The notes below the pieces were generated by a model. That model worked only from the letters and a program-made list of their open reading frames with translations. It searched no databases and was not told where the DNA came from. A stretch of DNA of 64,000 nucleotides from Poa pratensis (taxonomy: Eukaryota; Streptophyta; Magnoliopsida; Poales; Poaceae): positions 20,829,497-20,893,496 of the forward strand of contig CAMZMU010000048.1 of the NCBI GenBank assembly GCA_947311845.1, given 5' to 3'. The position numbers were made by a program, and so were the translations under genes. This document shows positions 43,279 to 54,303 of this stretch, piece by piece (position 1 is the first letter of the stretch; every line of letters starts with the position of its first letter).

Positions 43279-44700
43279 ATTGATCTGAATTCAGATGAGC
43301 GACATTCTCTCACCATCATCTCCATTCTTTCATGCATGGTAGTACTACACATACCATATGGTGATCTTGATGTGCATGATGGAGATGGAAGTCATGAAGC
43401 GTCTACTCAAGGGGAGGGCGACTTGCAGGGACAAGACAACGCTACAAGTGAGTTACGAGTTATATTTTTCCGTATTTACATAAATCTTGAAATAGAGATG
43501 GTATCCAAGGCGTGAATGACGATTTGTGGTTTGTGTGAAGGGCAAGTACAACTGGATTCCTGAGGGCTGGGTGATGGAGATAAGAGTTGCATGGGAGGGA
43601 AAGGAGAAGAAACTTTTCAAGGTAGGTAAATGAAACCTCCACTTGATATATAATGTATATTATTAGTATGACTAATTTAAGTTTGGACCATGTAACATGG
43701 TATGTGAATATGTGATTCACTCTAAAACGTTTGAAAGGAAAAAAAAAGCACTTTGAGCCATATGTGGTGGAGCGATATGTTAAAATTTGCAAAAAAAAGT
43801 GTAGATCACACATAACATTGCTAGAAATGCTACATGTTCAAAACATTCCATTATTAGGGATTGTGAGGATATTTAGAACATAATCCATAGCGAGAATACA
43901 AGTAAATCACAAAATATTATAGAGTACCATACGTTTGAAACATTCTTATATCAAGTGAAGCTGCATAAAAATTGTAGGCCGTCCCGTCACTCATGCGCGC
44001 GTGGGTTTGGGTCTGTGTGACTGGAGCATGGGCCCTAGCGTGAGATGTCCCGGGTGACGTGGAAGGATGTGGGCCCGACGACTTCCAACCATTGCGCTCT
44101 GACCAAAAGTACGCGTCCAATGAGGCAAGGAACACACCACTTTTCAACAAGTTTTGCAATTAATTCAGTATCTAGATGTATGAATGGCATTCATTATATG
44201 TCATAAATCCCAGCCAATAGATAAGGGGTGGCGGGAGGCGGCGGGGGCATGTGCGAGACAGGGGAGATAGAGAGAGGAAGATAGAGTAATACGACGAAGA
44301 TAGAGCAAGGAGGAGCGACCGAGAGAGAAGGAGGGTGCGAGATATAGAGAGGGGGAGTGCGAAGAAGATAGGGGGAGAGTAATGCCTGAGGTTCTTCGAC
44401 CGTGATGCCAGACAGAGACGAGCGAAGCCAGAAGTTGATGACGGTGGAGGAATCCACCCTAGAGGGGGCTTGATGTTCAAGATTATGTTCCTAATAACCT
44501 CATCCTAGAGGCATGTCGCCTCGACGATGGGGCTACAACTGTGCTATGTGCGTCCTCCCTACTCTTTTCTTCCATGTATTTGTTTTGGACCTAGATTGAT
44601 CTGAGTTCAGAAGAGCGATAGACTCTCACCATCATCTTCATTCTTTCATGCATGGTAGTACTACACATACCATATGGTGATCTTGATGTGCATGATGGAG

Positions 44701-46432
44701 TGTGGCACCCCGATCCAGATGATCGAGTCACCCCATATACCAGTCCCAGAAACACTGGATACATGAAAACTTGATAAACAAAGACATAACCAGATACATA
44801 TATGGCTCCGAGTTCGGATGGATACAATATTACAACACGGGGTGAGGCTCCAGCGATCGCGCAACAGGCGCACACAACAGTATGTACATTATTTATCCAA
44901 CATCGAGCCTCTATCAGAGATCGCAGCGGGTACGTAGGTAGTAGCGTGGCAACGACGGCCTTATTCCATGGGGTTCTGCCTGGGATACTAATTCCTAGTT
45001 CTCGTACAACGGGTACTCAGCGACGGGTGCAGCGGGGTCTGGCCACATAAAAAGCCAGGTGAGTACATTGAATGTACTCGCAAGACATTAGCCCAAAATC
45101 AAACAAGGTCTATCTATATGGCATGGCATAAGTTCGGAAAGTAGCATGGCATAAGTTCGGGGATGCAGGTGCGAGTCCAAGCTTAACGGTTGGACATAAC
45201 TTACCTACTTACCTTAGTAGAGATGTTTCGTGTTTCTAATGTGAGATCACGTTTCTCACTTAACAACATAGAACCACAACTAGGCTCTCAAGGCTCTAGC
45301 CAACTCTGGCTTTACTCTAGGCTCTCAGGCCTCTAGCCAACTCTGGCTAGGCTCTCAAGTTTCCACATGATCGTTGGGTTTCATATTAAGTATTTCTCCA
45401 TGTTCGACCAGACTGACTCATAGCGTTACTTGACCCAAACATCGTCCCATAACCTAGGGACAAGGCTAGATTCTAGATTGACACTCTCGAGAGGTTGCAA
45501 CGTTTATCCACACGCTGAAGTCTAGGCTTGTACCGCCGGTACCGAAGTACTAGAACAATTCACGGCGAACAGTACAAACCCACACTTCCATGACCGTTTA
45601 TTCTACCTAGACACTCCGTGTCTAGCCACCGACACGTCCTAGGGACCACGTCTTATCTAGAGTCTAGCCTTGTCCCTAGGTTATGGGACGATGTTTGGGT
45701 CAAGTCACGCTATGAGTCAGTCCTGTCGAACATGGAGAAATAATTAATGTGCAAACCAACGATCATGTGGAGGCTTGAGAGCCTAGAACAAAGCCAGAGT
45801 TGGCTAAAAGTTTGAGAGCCTAGAACAAAGCCAGTGTTGGCTAAAGGCCCGAGAGCCCAGTTGTGAACATGAACTGTTGTGTGAAAAATGAGAACTCACT
45901 CTTAGAATGCGAATCGTCCTCACCAAGATAAGTAGGTAAGTTATGTCCAACCGTTAATCTTGGACTCGCCCGTACCTGAACCTATGACATGCTACTTTAT
46001 GAACTTGTGCCATGCCATATAGGTAGACCTTGTTTGATTTTGAGCTAATGTCTTGCGAGTACTTCAAGTACTTACCTGGCTTTTTATGTGGGCAGACCCC
46101 GCTGCTCCCGTCGCCGAGTACCCGTTGTACGAGAACTAGGATCAGTACCCCAGGCAGAACCCTGTGGAATAAGGCCCGCCGTTGCCACGCTACTACCTAC
46201 GTACCCGCTGCCATCTCTGATAGAGGCTCGATGTTAGAAAAATAATGTACATACTGTTGTGTGCGCCTGTTGCGCGATCGCTGGAGCCTCACCCGTGTTG
46301 TAATAATGTACCCATCCGAACTCAGAGCCATATATGTATTTGGTTATGTCTTTGTTTATCAAGTTTTCATATATCCAGTATTTCTGGGACTGGTATATGG
46401 GGTAACTCAATCATCTGGATCGGGGTGCCACA
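44701..46432. mobile_element. Fold-back element with arms of about 775 bp
   Basis: The left end TGTGGCACCCCGATCCAGAT is matched by ATCTGGATCGGGGTGCCACA at the right end. The whole left arm (44701-45475) pairs with the right arm (45656-46432) at roughly 85-90% by eye, leaving a spacer of about 180 bp. Within each arm are repeats of GGCTCT(C/A)...GCCA(A)CTCTGGCT. No coding is seen. No target duplication is found: the left flank is composite-unit sequence (CATGATGGAG), whereas the right flank is satellite monomer. The class is unknown; it could be a MULE-type fold-back or two inverted LTR-like ends. Confidence 0.75.
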
Positions 46433-46660
46433 CATTTGTGGCAAAAAAAAATCGGTCTAGCTTAATCGCCACCCCACGCTTTATCGTCAAATATCGTCCA
46501 AATCTATCCCGCGAGTTTACATATTTAGAGTTTGTGGGGATATTCGGAGGGCACTTCATCGACGAAAACACAAGTTTTGGCATTGCAATTTTGTTTATAG
46601 AAAGAACACACATTCAAAAACATTGCAACGTCACGCGGAGCTGCAAAAATTAATGGACTG
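46433..46660. repeat. Satellite monomer between fold-back and truncated LINE
   Basis: Matches the monomers at 38440-40118 (GGCAAAAAA...TCGGTCTAGC, then CAAGTTTTGGCATTGCAAT and CATTGCAACGTCACGCGGAGCTG). It continues after the LINE fragment at 47196. Confidence 0.75.
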
Positions 46661-47184
46661 AGACATGTTGAGGAGGAGACACTGGAATGTCACTGAAACT
46701 TATACTTGTGAGCTACGTCGAACATGAGCGATTGAAGACTGGATGCATTTGTTCTTCAAGTACAATTTTAGTGCCAGGATTTAGAACTATTTGCAAATAC
46801 AGTGGGAGCCTGGTGATACTTTTGAGCAGGTCGTTCTCCAGACTAAGAAGGTTTTTAATGCTCCCTTCTTTACTGAGGTAGTTTCTTTACTGAGGTAGTG
46901 ATTCTGGCTGCTTGGCATATATGGAAGCAAAGAAATGAGACTATATTTCAGAACGTGATGCCTTCTTTTCGATCATGGAAGAATAGTTTTATTCATGAAG
47001 CCACCCTGCATGTGCATCGGGTGAAGTCCAAAGTATGCTGACAATTTGCCTTGAGTTTCTAGGGACTAGTTCCCTTTGTAAATATTTTTGTATATAGCCC
47101 CTGTTGTAACTTTTAAGACTTGGTTTTTTATATTTATAAAATGATGTGGGGCGTAAGCCCTACAGTCCTTATGTCTAATTTTTT
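46661..47184 (+). mobile_element. 5'-truncated LINE fragment, 524 bp, TSD TTAATGGACTG
   Basis: The insertion is flanked by TTAATGGACTG at 46650-46660 and 47185-47195. Residual coding includes HLFFKYNFSARI (RT zinc-binding domain) and ILAAWHIWKQRNETIFQN, the C-terminal end of plant LINE ORF2, with stops. It ends with a 3' UTR and a T-rich tail rather than a clean poly(A). The element sits inside a satellite monomer, so it arrived after the array formed. Confidence 0.85.
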
Positions 47185-47253
47185 TTAATGGACTGTGCAC
47201 ATTTTAGCAACATGTAACTATCTCTATAACAATACAATACGCTATATAAGCTC

Positions 47254-47660
47254 GGAAATCCACAGCAGCTCCCGAGCACCAGTGCTCCTGTTTTTTGAAT
47301 TTTTTGAAAATCGCACTTTTTTACTTCTAAAAATTCTGAAAAAAATCACACCAACACACATACATATCCCGTAGGTACGCCAGAAATTTCGTAAAGAAAT
47401 TCATTACAGTTTGGGCTAGGCAAAAAAAGTGAAATTTCTGACAGATTCAATACACTCTATACACTTTTTACTGACTAGAATTTTGTTATTTTTATACAAC
47501 TCGAAATACAATGTTTTTTGCACCATAAATTGGCACGCACGTAAGAAATATGCATATGTATCTTAGGAAAAAAATTCGGATTTTTTTGAAACATAAATTT
47601 AAAATTTTCAAAATTTTAAAATAAGGTTCACTAGTGCTCGGGAGCTGCAAATATGCTTCC
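47254..47660. mobile_element. Mutator-type MITE, 407 bp, TSD ATATAAGCTC
   Basis: Terminal inverted repeats share GGAA at the edge and CAGCTCCCGAGCAC just inside (left GCAGCTCCCGAGCACCAGTG, right CACTAGTGCTCGGGAGCTGC). ATATAAGCTC is duplicated at 47244-47253 and 47661-47670, and a duplication of that length fits Mutator-like elements. The interior is AT-rich and non-coding. It lies in the last recognisable satellite monomer. Confidence 0.85.
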
Positions 47661-47670
47661 ATATAAGCTC

Positions 47671-48246
47671 CTCTTCTTAGTTCTTAGGTTTTTTTTATCA
47701 TAAGTTTCTGAAAGAAATATGGTTTTTATGAAATTCAAAATAAAGAGAGCGCAAGAGGTGGGAGCTAATTAAATCACTATGAAATATGTCTACACCGCAC
47801 ATCATGACCGAGGTGGGCCTATAGGGAAGCAAAAGAAGCAGACTACAGTTTAAATTCGGACGGTTGGTATGGTGCTGCTCATAACGTGTTCCATTGTTGT
47901 GTACGTACTACCCAATGACATTTCTTCAGAGTCAACCAGCTTTACAGTGGGAGTACTCAGCAACGCAGAGTCGATAAATGTAACGGGATCGCAGTGTACT
48001 ATCTATGAAGTATGAACTACAGCGAGTGCGAAGTACTGCACCGTCGCTTAAAGCTACACGTTTCATATTTAACTCGGCCCTGACAAAGCAGATCCCACCC
48101 ACACATCTCTGTACTGATCGGTACCAAAGTCCTTCGACGTTTATCACTCCCAGCGTCAACCATGACCATGGATCAGGGTGTCAGCTTTGACGTGGTGATA
48201 CATGTACCCTCGGGTTTTAAATATAAGTTGTTTTAACTTTTTTATA
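47671..48246. other. End of satellite array and spacer
   Basis: The monomer fades after about 47,700. A segment beginning CCTGACAAAGCAGATCCCACC (48073-48208) is duplicated at about 48432-48570. No gene seen. Confidence 0.4.
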
Positions 48247-48570
48247 CTCCCTCCGTTCGGAATTATTTGTCTCTGAAATGAGTGACCTACACACTAATAA
48301 GTGTCTAGATACATCTAACTTTGAGACAACTAATTCTAAACGGAGGGAGTATATTCATATCTACATGTATCTAGACATGGTTTAGTTTACATATTCACTC
48401 ATTTTAGTTTCATAACTCGGTCTCGAGTCTTGACAAAAGCTGATCCCATCCACACATCTGTACTGATCAAGTGATCAGTACCAAAGTCCTTGGACGTTTA
48501 TCACTCTCAGCGGCAACCATAACCATGTATCAAAGGTAAGGTGTCAGCTTTGTCGTGGTGATGCATGTAA
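48073..48570. repeat. Direct duplication flanking a Stowaway MITE
   Basis: 48073-48208 and about 48416-48570 share CACACATCT..GTACTGATC, GGTACCAAAGTCCTT(C/G)GACG, TTTATCACTC and GTGTCAGCTTTG(A/T)CGTGGTGAT. A MITE and about 70 bp of unique DNA lie between them. The second copy has small insertions. Confidence 0.75.
48247..48349. mobile_element. Stowaway-type MITE, 103 bp
   Basis: CTCCCTCCGTTCGGAATTA at the left is matched by TAATTCTAAACGGAGGGAG at the right, with TA on both sides. Confidence 0.88.
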
Positions 48571-48896
48571 GATTTCTGCGGCTGCATTGTCTCAGCGAAA
48601 GCTTTTTTTTCTTGAATCCGGTTATCTCTTCGCTATATGTTCTTAGTTAATTTCAAACACCTTATAGTGTTAGACGTCTATATGCATAATAGATGGCAGG
48701 GATGATAAGCACTATAAGCAGGGGTGAAATTAGATCGGATGCGGATCTGATAATGTCTTTCCCACTTTTATTTTATATTTTCGAAACAAAATAATAAGAG
48801 GAATACAGATGTTAATAATCATGAAGAGCCGATGTGGATGTTTACTCAATTTTGGACGGGTATACACATCTTACAATTTCGTAGCCCAATTTGTTA

Positions 48897-48990
48897 CTCC
48901 CTCCGATCCGGTATAAGTGTCGCTGGAAATGTACTGCTCACGTACAACTTCTACTTACAACTCCCGTCACTTTTTTAGGATAAGAGGGAG
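48897..48990. mobile_element. Degenerate Stowaway-type MITE, 94 bp
   Basis: CTCCCTCCGATCCGGTATAAG against AGGATAAGAGGGAG; ends are imperfect but TA duplications are kept (48895-48896, 48991-48992). Confidence 0.6.
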
Positions 48991-49340
48991 TAAAACAAAT
49001 AGTTCAGTAATGACGTGAGACAAAACAATAAACCAGTTTCATACAATAAGTCCAACATACACAGTTGGACGGATAAATATACTATTTTAATGCATACCAT
49101 TTTCTAGATTTATCACACACAAAAAAATTGACCTTTTTGGTTGAATTATTGACATATATAGCTAGAATTGCTGAATTTGGATAAACGACATCTTATTCGG
49201 ATACATATATATCCACTTTCATATCTACATTTTATTTCCTAGAATCAAATATCGGATTTTATGCATTATCCACTGCCATTTTTCATCACTAACTACCTTC
49301 ATGTTTATATTGTTATTACCTCCGTGAATGTTTTTTTCTA

Positions 49341-49463
49341 CTCTCTCCGTTCCAAATTAATTGACTTCCATTTGTCCAAATGTGGATGTATCTAGACATG
49401 TTACAAGTATAGATACATCCACATGTGGGTAAATGGAAGTCAATTAATTTGGAACGGAGGGAG
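49341..49463. mobile_element. Stowaway-type MITE, 123 bp, near-perfect hairpin
   Basis: Inverted repeats extend well beyond the termini (CCGTTCCAAATTAATTGACT pairs with AGTCAATTAATTTGGAACGG), so nearly the whole element folds back. TA duplications lie at 49339-49340 and 49464-49465. Confidence 0.9.
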
Positions 49464-49852
49464 TACTAAGTTAACTCTGTCCTGTTATCCTACATGCCCT
49501 TAGCCTTAGGTTCCAAAAAAAACACGTGATCAGTCAGTCCACAATCTGAAAAAAAATCCACAGCACCGAGCGACAAAAAAAAAGCCACAGCTTTCAGTCC
49601 GAAGAGTGCACCGCACTACTGCTAAACTGGAGTATAATGCTAAACCCTGCAGCATCATCACCTTGTCCTAAAGCTAAACCAAGAATCTTGTCTGCGACGC
49701 AGAAAAAGATTCAGAGGCGCTCAAAAAATTCAGAAACGAGCAACAAGAAAGGGCTTTTGATTCCGACAAGCGGGTACAGAAAGCAAAACCTGAAGAAAAG
49801 CGCCGCACTTTTCTTTCTTCATTTGAATATTGCTTCCCATAGATCTTTTGTG

Positions 49853-49860
49853 TATATAAT
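49853..49860 (+). promoter_or_regulatory. Probable TATA box of the IQD gene
   Basis: TATATAAT is followed about 30 bp on by a CT-rich stretch typical of plant transcription starts. The implied 5' leader is about 430 bases and includes a likely intron (GTAACG at 50174 to TGCAG ending 50275). Confidence 0.5.
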
Positions 49861-50312
49861 TCTCGCTCCCCCTCCTCCCTGCGGTTGCCACACAAGCAAC
49901 CGAGAGAGCGGCCAGCAATAATGCGCGCAGGCACAGGAGCGGCAGTAATGGCCGCGTGGTGCCACTAGCAGGCAGCAGCATCTGCGGCACTGCACTGCAC
50001 TGGTCATACACTTCGAGCCAACAGCCTCCCTTGCCCCCTCCCCTCCCTTGCTTCGCCAGTTCGCCTCAAGCCTCCGAATCTCGCGAAGCGGCGGCCCTCA
50101 TTGGCCGGCGGTGGCGCGCGGCTCCGGTCCTTGGCCCCGTTTCCGGCCGGCGTCAGGTTTCCGCCGTGATCTGGTAACGCACTTTCCTTGGTGATATTTC
50201 TGGTCCCTTTCCGTGAGATTGTGCAGTTTGCGCTCGTGCTGACGGAAAATCTCTGCGACCTGAGGTTGTTTGCAGTGGCGGCGAGGGCGAGGTGAGGTGA
50301 CGCGGCGGCGCG

Positions 50313-53300
50313 ATGAGGTGGCTCAAGTCGTTGGTTGGGCTGAGGAAGGTGGAGAGGCAGCAGCGGCGGCGCAAGGAGGATGGCGACGCCGGGCGAATTG
50401 TACGGGGCTCTACCTCTGCCTACCTACGATTCCGTGTCTCGTTTTTTGTTCTCGTACAGGAGTTCCTTTCGGTCTTTAAATTCGTGGATTAGAACCAGTG
50501 ATTTCGGTCTGGTGCGTAGAACTGATGTGGAAGGATCGTATTCGAGTCAAAATTAGCAATGTTTACCCAGTTCTTGTTCATGGAATTCATCATTCACTAG
50601 GTAGCAGATGGTACTTCTTTTATGCATTGGTTATGTAAGTTCTGGTAGTTGCTGCAGATCTGGTGACGATGTCTGGATCATATTCCCTGGCTCTGCGCCA
50701 CTGACAGGGTTGAATTTTCAGGGCTTAAGTCGGTCAAACTCGATTAAACTGTCACTGACTTGCTATGTACTAGTATATGCACATGGACTATGAATATAAA
50801 AGGTGAATGTATAATAGTGTAGCATTGTTATATACCGTCCACGATGATAAGCACATGCCTCGAGGATTAGGTTCAGTGGTTTCGCTTTGTTGTGGTTTCT
50901 GCTGCCACAGTTTTCTTAATAGAGTCCACATATTTTCCTTTGCTGATGTGCTATGAGAATTTCCTTGTTTGCTTGTACGTTCTGATTTGGGGAAATTGCA
51001 GAAAAGGGATGTCGTCGATCAGTTTCACTGCCAGGATCACGTTAGCCTTGTTGCACCGGAAGAGTTCACTGATGGAAATGTCCCATCAGAAGGTGATTGC
51101 GATGCACGGCCTTCATGCTCAGGACCGGGTTTCAGTATGATTAGTGTGCCGCCTCAAACAGAAGAGGAACTCAAAGAGATCTGGGCTGCCACAGTTATTC
51201 AGACTGCATATAGAGCCCTCCTGGTAAGTAGGTTATCTCTGACGATTTAATCTTTGATTTGGTCTGTTCAACTGCTGATTGTCGATTCCCCAAAATACTA
51301 AGCTTGAGTCTCCAAGAAAACCTGAACCTGCATCTTCATGCATAGGCTATATTAGAAGGCTTGCTATCTATTGTATATTTAAAACAGGACTGTGCAGTCA
51401 CTGGTGTACTGCATTTACTTGTCTTACCTCGTCAATTTCACATGGGTTTGATTTGTGACAACTATAATTTACAGAGCGAACAGCATTATGTGATGACTAT
51501 GCAGTTTCAGTAGAAGTAAAAATGCTACAGCGGGATCATCCTGATACATGGTCCTCAAGTTTGCATATTTAGTTTCATGCTTATAGTTGGTAAACAAAAG
51601 CATTTTGTCTGTACTGGTGTAGGAGTAAACATTACAATTCCAGCTAATGTTATACATATATGTCTATGTCCATCCACATCGGTACTGTGCAACAATATTT
51701 GACGAACCATAGGTTCATATGGCTGGCTGTTGAAGTGTTAGACAAAGCATAATATCCTACCCGACTGTCGTAAAATTGGCAAAAACAAGTCTAACTTGGA
51801 AATCAAGAAATGCTGGAATAGATTGAGGAATCTGTCAAGATTGTTCGATGTGTATTTTCTTATAAGGTACTAAGCTCCATTTAACTTCAATCTTCTTCAG
51901 GCTAGGAGAGCCCGTCGAGCTTTAAAAGGACTGGTTAGGCTTCAAGCCCTTGTAAGGGGTCACATTGTCAGAAAGCAAGCTGCCATAACACTCCGGTGTA
52001 TGCAAGCTTTAGTCAGGGTACAAGCCCGTGTTAGAGCAAGGCGAGTTCGTGTGGCCTTGGAAAATCAGACTGATGATCAACAAGATAATGTAGAAGAGCA
52101 AACGGACGAGGCATATGTTCGAGAAATTGAGGTAAGCTGCACATCAGTTTGCAAAATTTGTGGTTATAATTTGTAAGACATACTGTTATTGATATTTTTG
52201 TTACTCTGCTTGCCTTATTTGTTGACACCCTTTCATAAGTTCCCCATTTGAATTACAATTTGTGCTTTCTTTTATCAGGAAATAAATGGTAGTGCAGTGC
52301 TGCTATTTGGCTTGAGTTGTTAACTTCCATTATCACCTTACTTGAATGCAGGATGGGTGGTGTGATAGTATAGGGTCCGTGGAAGATATCCAAGCAAAAT
52401 TGTTGAAGCGGCAGGAAGCAGCAGCGAAGCGTGAGCGGGCCATGGCCTATGCCCTTTCTCATCAGGTAACTTTATCAGCTGTCTATGATACTAGTAACTG
52501 GTAAAAACATGATGCTTGAACCGTGGATTTAAGTGAATGTTATACTGCACCAAACATATTGACCTGAACCTCTGTAGATATCTAAGGTAATTTTGGGAGC
52601 CTTATGCTCACTGTTCTTGTGTAATTAGCTGCACTGCACTCTAGCATGTTTGCTGTTGCTGCATTTCAAGTGTTGCTTTCATGAATAACATCGAAGTTAT
52701 CCTTCCCTGCAAGCTAGCCTGATGATTTATCTGTTCATGTTTCCTTGCTATTCTGCTCCTATTGATTAGCTTTTATATGTAATTGTAATGTGTACTTGTG
52801 TAGCTAATATGAGACCACTACTCAAAGTAAAGAAAAATCCATGCTTGAGTGTTCCATCTGAAGTTTCTTCTCTCCTTTTGCAGTGGCAAGCAGGTTCAAG
52901 GCAAAATGCGGCCATCACATCATCTGCACTAGACAAGAACAGCTGGAGCTGGAATTGGCTGGAGAGATGGATGGCTGTTCGTCCTTGGGAGAGTCGGTTC
53001 TTAGGCATTTACGCGGCAGAAGGAATCGCTATTGATACCGGAGTACGACATGCTGAGGCAAACACAGCCAAGGTTCCATACAGGAAACCTGTAAAAAAGC
53101 AGGCTTCAACTCTTCATACAAACTTATTGAACCAGAAGGCCTGCCCTTCAAACTCAGAGGGCGGATCCAACCCATCTGGTGGTTCGGCGTCAGCTAAACC
53201 CAAACGGAAGATGCCATCCAAAGAAGGTTCTGATGAAGTCTCGTCGCGTCCTTCGGGACTCGGTACCCGGTGCAGCAGTAATCCTAAGGAGAGGATTGGG

Positions 53301-53668
53301 CATTTACATTCCCGGGCCAACAAGAGGTTCTCCTTGCCCGTGACCGGTAAGTCCAAACCTTGCATCAGCTGCATCCAGTGATGTGATCATTTTCTCCCTT
53401 TTCAGTAAGTGAACTACTTGTGATTGGATTTCATTTCTTCCGGACACAAGATTCTAACATCATCATTCTGCACGGTCTTTTAAAGCTTTCAGATAGACTC
53501 ACCTGCAACTATTAACACACAGGTATAGAAGCTGGCAAACGCCTGATGAATAAACTCGCGGTTAACCGATCCCCCAAGGCGACAGAAGACTCTCCAACGC
53601 TAGTAGGAAAGCATCGTCGTGCCGGTTCTGTCGATCTATTGCCCAAGAGAGTCGAGCTGCAGGCCTGA
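50313..53668 (+). CDS. IQD (IQ67-domain) calmodulin-binding protein, 420 aa, six exons
   Basis: Exons: 50313-50399, 51002-51223, 51901-52131, 52352-52465, 52884-53346 and 53523-53668; all introns are GT-AG and the phases agree. The IQ67 region spans residues about 84-155: an IQ core at I95-Q96 ([20 protein letters not shown]), a second repeat around [17 protein letters not shown] (114-130) and a third around [15 protein letters not shown] (137-151). It is split by a phase-0 intron at the position conserved in the family. The [10 protein letters not shown] start, basic pI, KRFSLP near the end of exon 5 and the C-terminal GSVDLLP fit the family. IQD proteins bind calmodulin and scaffold signalling at microtubules, membrane or nucleus. 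The exon 1 donor (ATT|GTACGG) is the weakest boundary. Confidence 0.92.
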
Positions 53669-54303
53669 CAAGCCATGAGGATCCCATCTATCGACAAATT
53701 CGCAGCCAGCAAGCTGCCAGCCATAGCTGCGCTGCGGCGCTGAATACATCGGCGGCCAACACGGACTACAAAGATCCAGTGTGCTCTGCATCCTTGCATT
53801 TCTTGGCAATATAGACATGCAGTCATAGTCAGATGATCATCTCGTGAGACGAGATATAGTGCTTGGGTATGTATGTATGTGTCGGTGCCTCAAGACCTGG
53901 AGGTTATTATTTTTTTTGGCAGCATTGTAGGTTATTACTGAATCGATTGTACTGTGGTACTGCTGTACTTGTAACTTTTTTGAAACTTGGTGTGTCTAAA
54001 ATGTCCTTAGCTATGAAGTATGATCACCATCAGTAGGAAGAGACAACAAATGTCGCCATCATTTGACCAGATAAGTGTACACAAGAATGAGAGGAGAGGA
54101 TCCAACAGAGGATAGGGCCGCCTCCCTCCTCCACAGAAGCCAAGAAAAAACCACAACGCCTCATGTTTTTCTTTTCGCACCGGACCACAGGTTTCAGGCA
54201 AGAGATATGCCGTCATCGATCCTGAACGAAACAAAGCCCCTCATCACCTTCGTTTTTCTATTAGCAGGGAGGGGTGTCAAGTAAACAAGACAAGGGAAGA
54301 GAG

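Larger units (their letters stand above)
40119..44700 (+). repeat. Composite tandem array: 3.5 units of 1.2-1.3 kb, each with gene-like exons
   Basis: Units start at about 40119, 41420, 42641 and 43955, each at a GTGAAGCTG(T/C)AAAAA...AGGCCGTC segment. The fourth is cut at 44700. Each has satellite-like sequence, a GA-rich tract of about 150 bp, a short ORF beginning MPDGDE or MAGGDE, and a block ending AACTGGATTCCTGAGGGCTG...AAG|GTAGGT. Unit 2 lost two segments (about 80 bp after GGCGTGAG, and about 35 bp between two GTTGATG/CTTGATG repeats). Unit 4 has a one-base insertion in the short ORF. The GA tract of unit 2 holds a run of 16 G at 41742-41757. Confidence 0.88.

Noticed and set aside
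38440..44700. CRISPR-like regular repeats
   Set aside because: Unit lengths of 340-1300 bp, internal divergence and the plant nuclear context make this satellite DNA, not a CRISPR array.
49341..49463. A microRNA precursor hairpin
   Set aside because: The near-perfect hairpin has TA duplications and Stowaway ends, so it is a MITE; no separate precursor evidence is visible.
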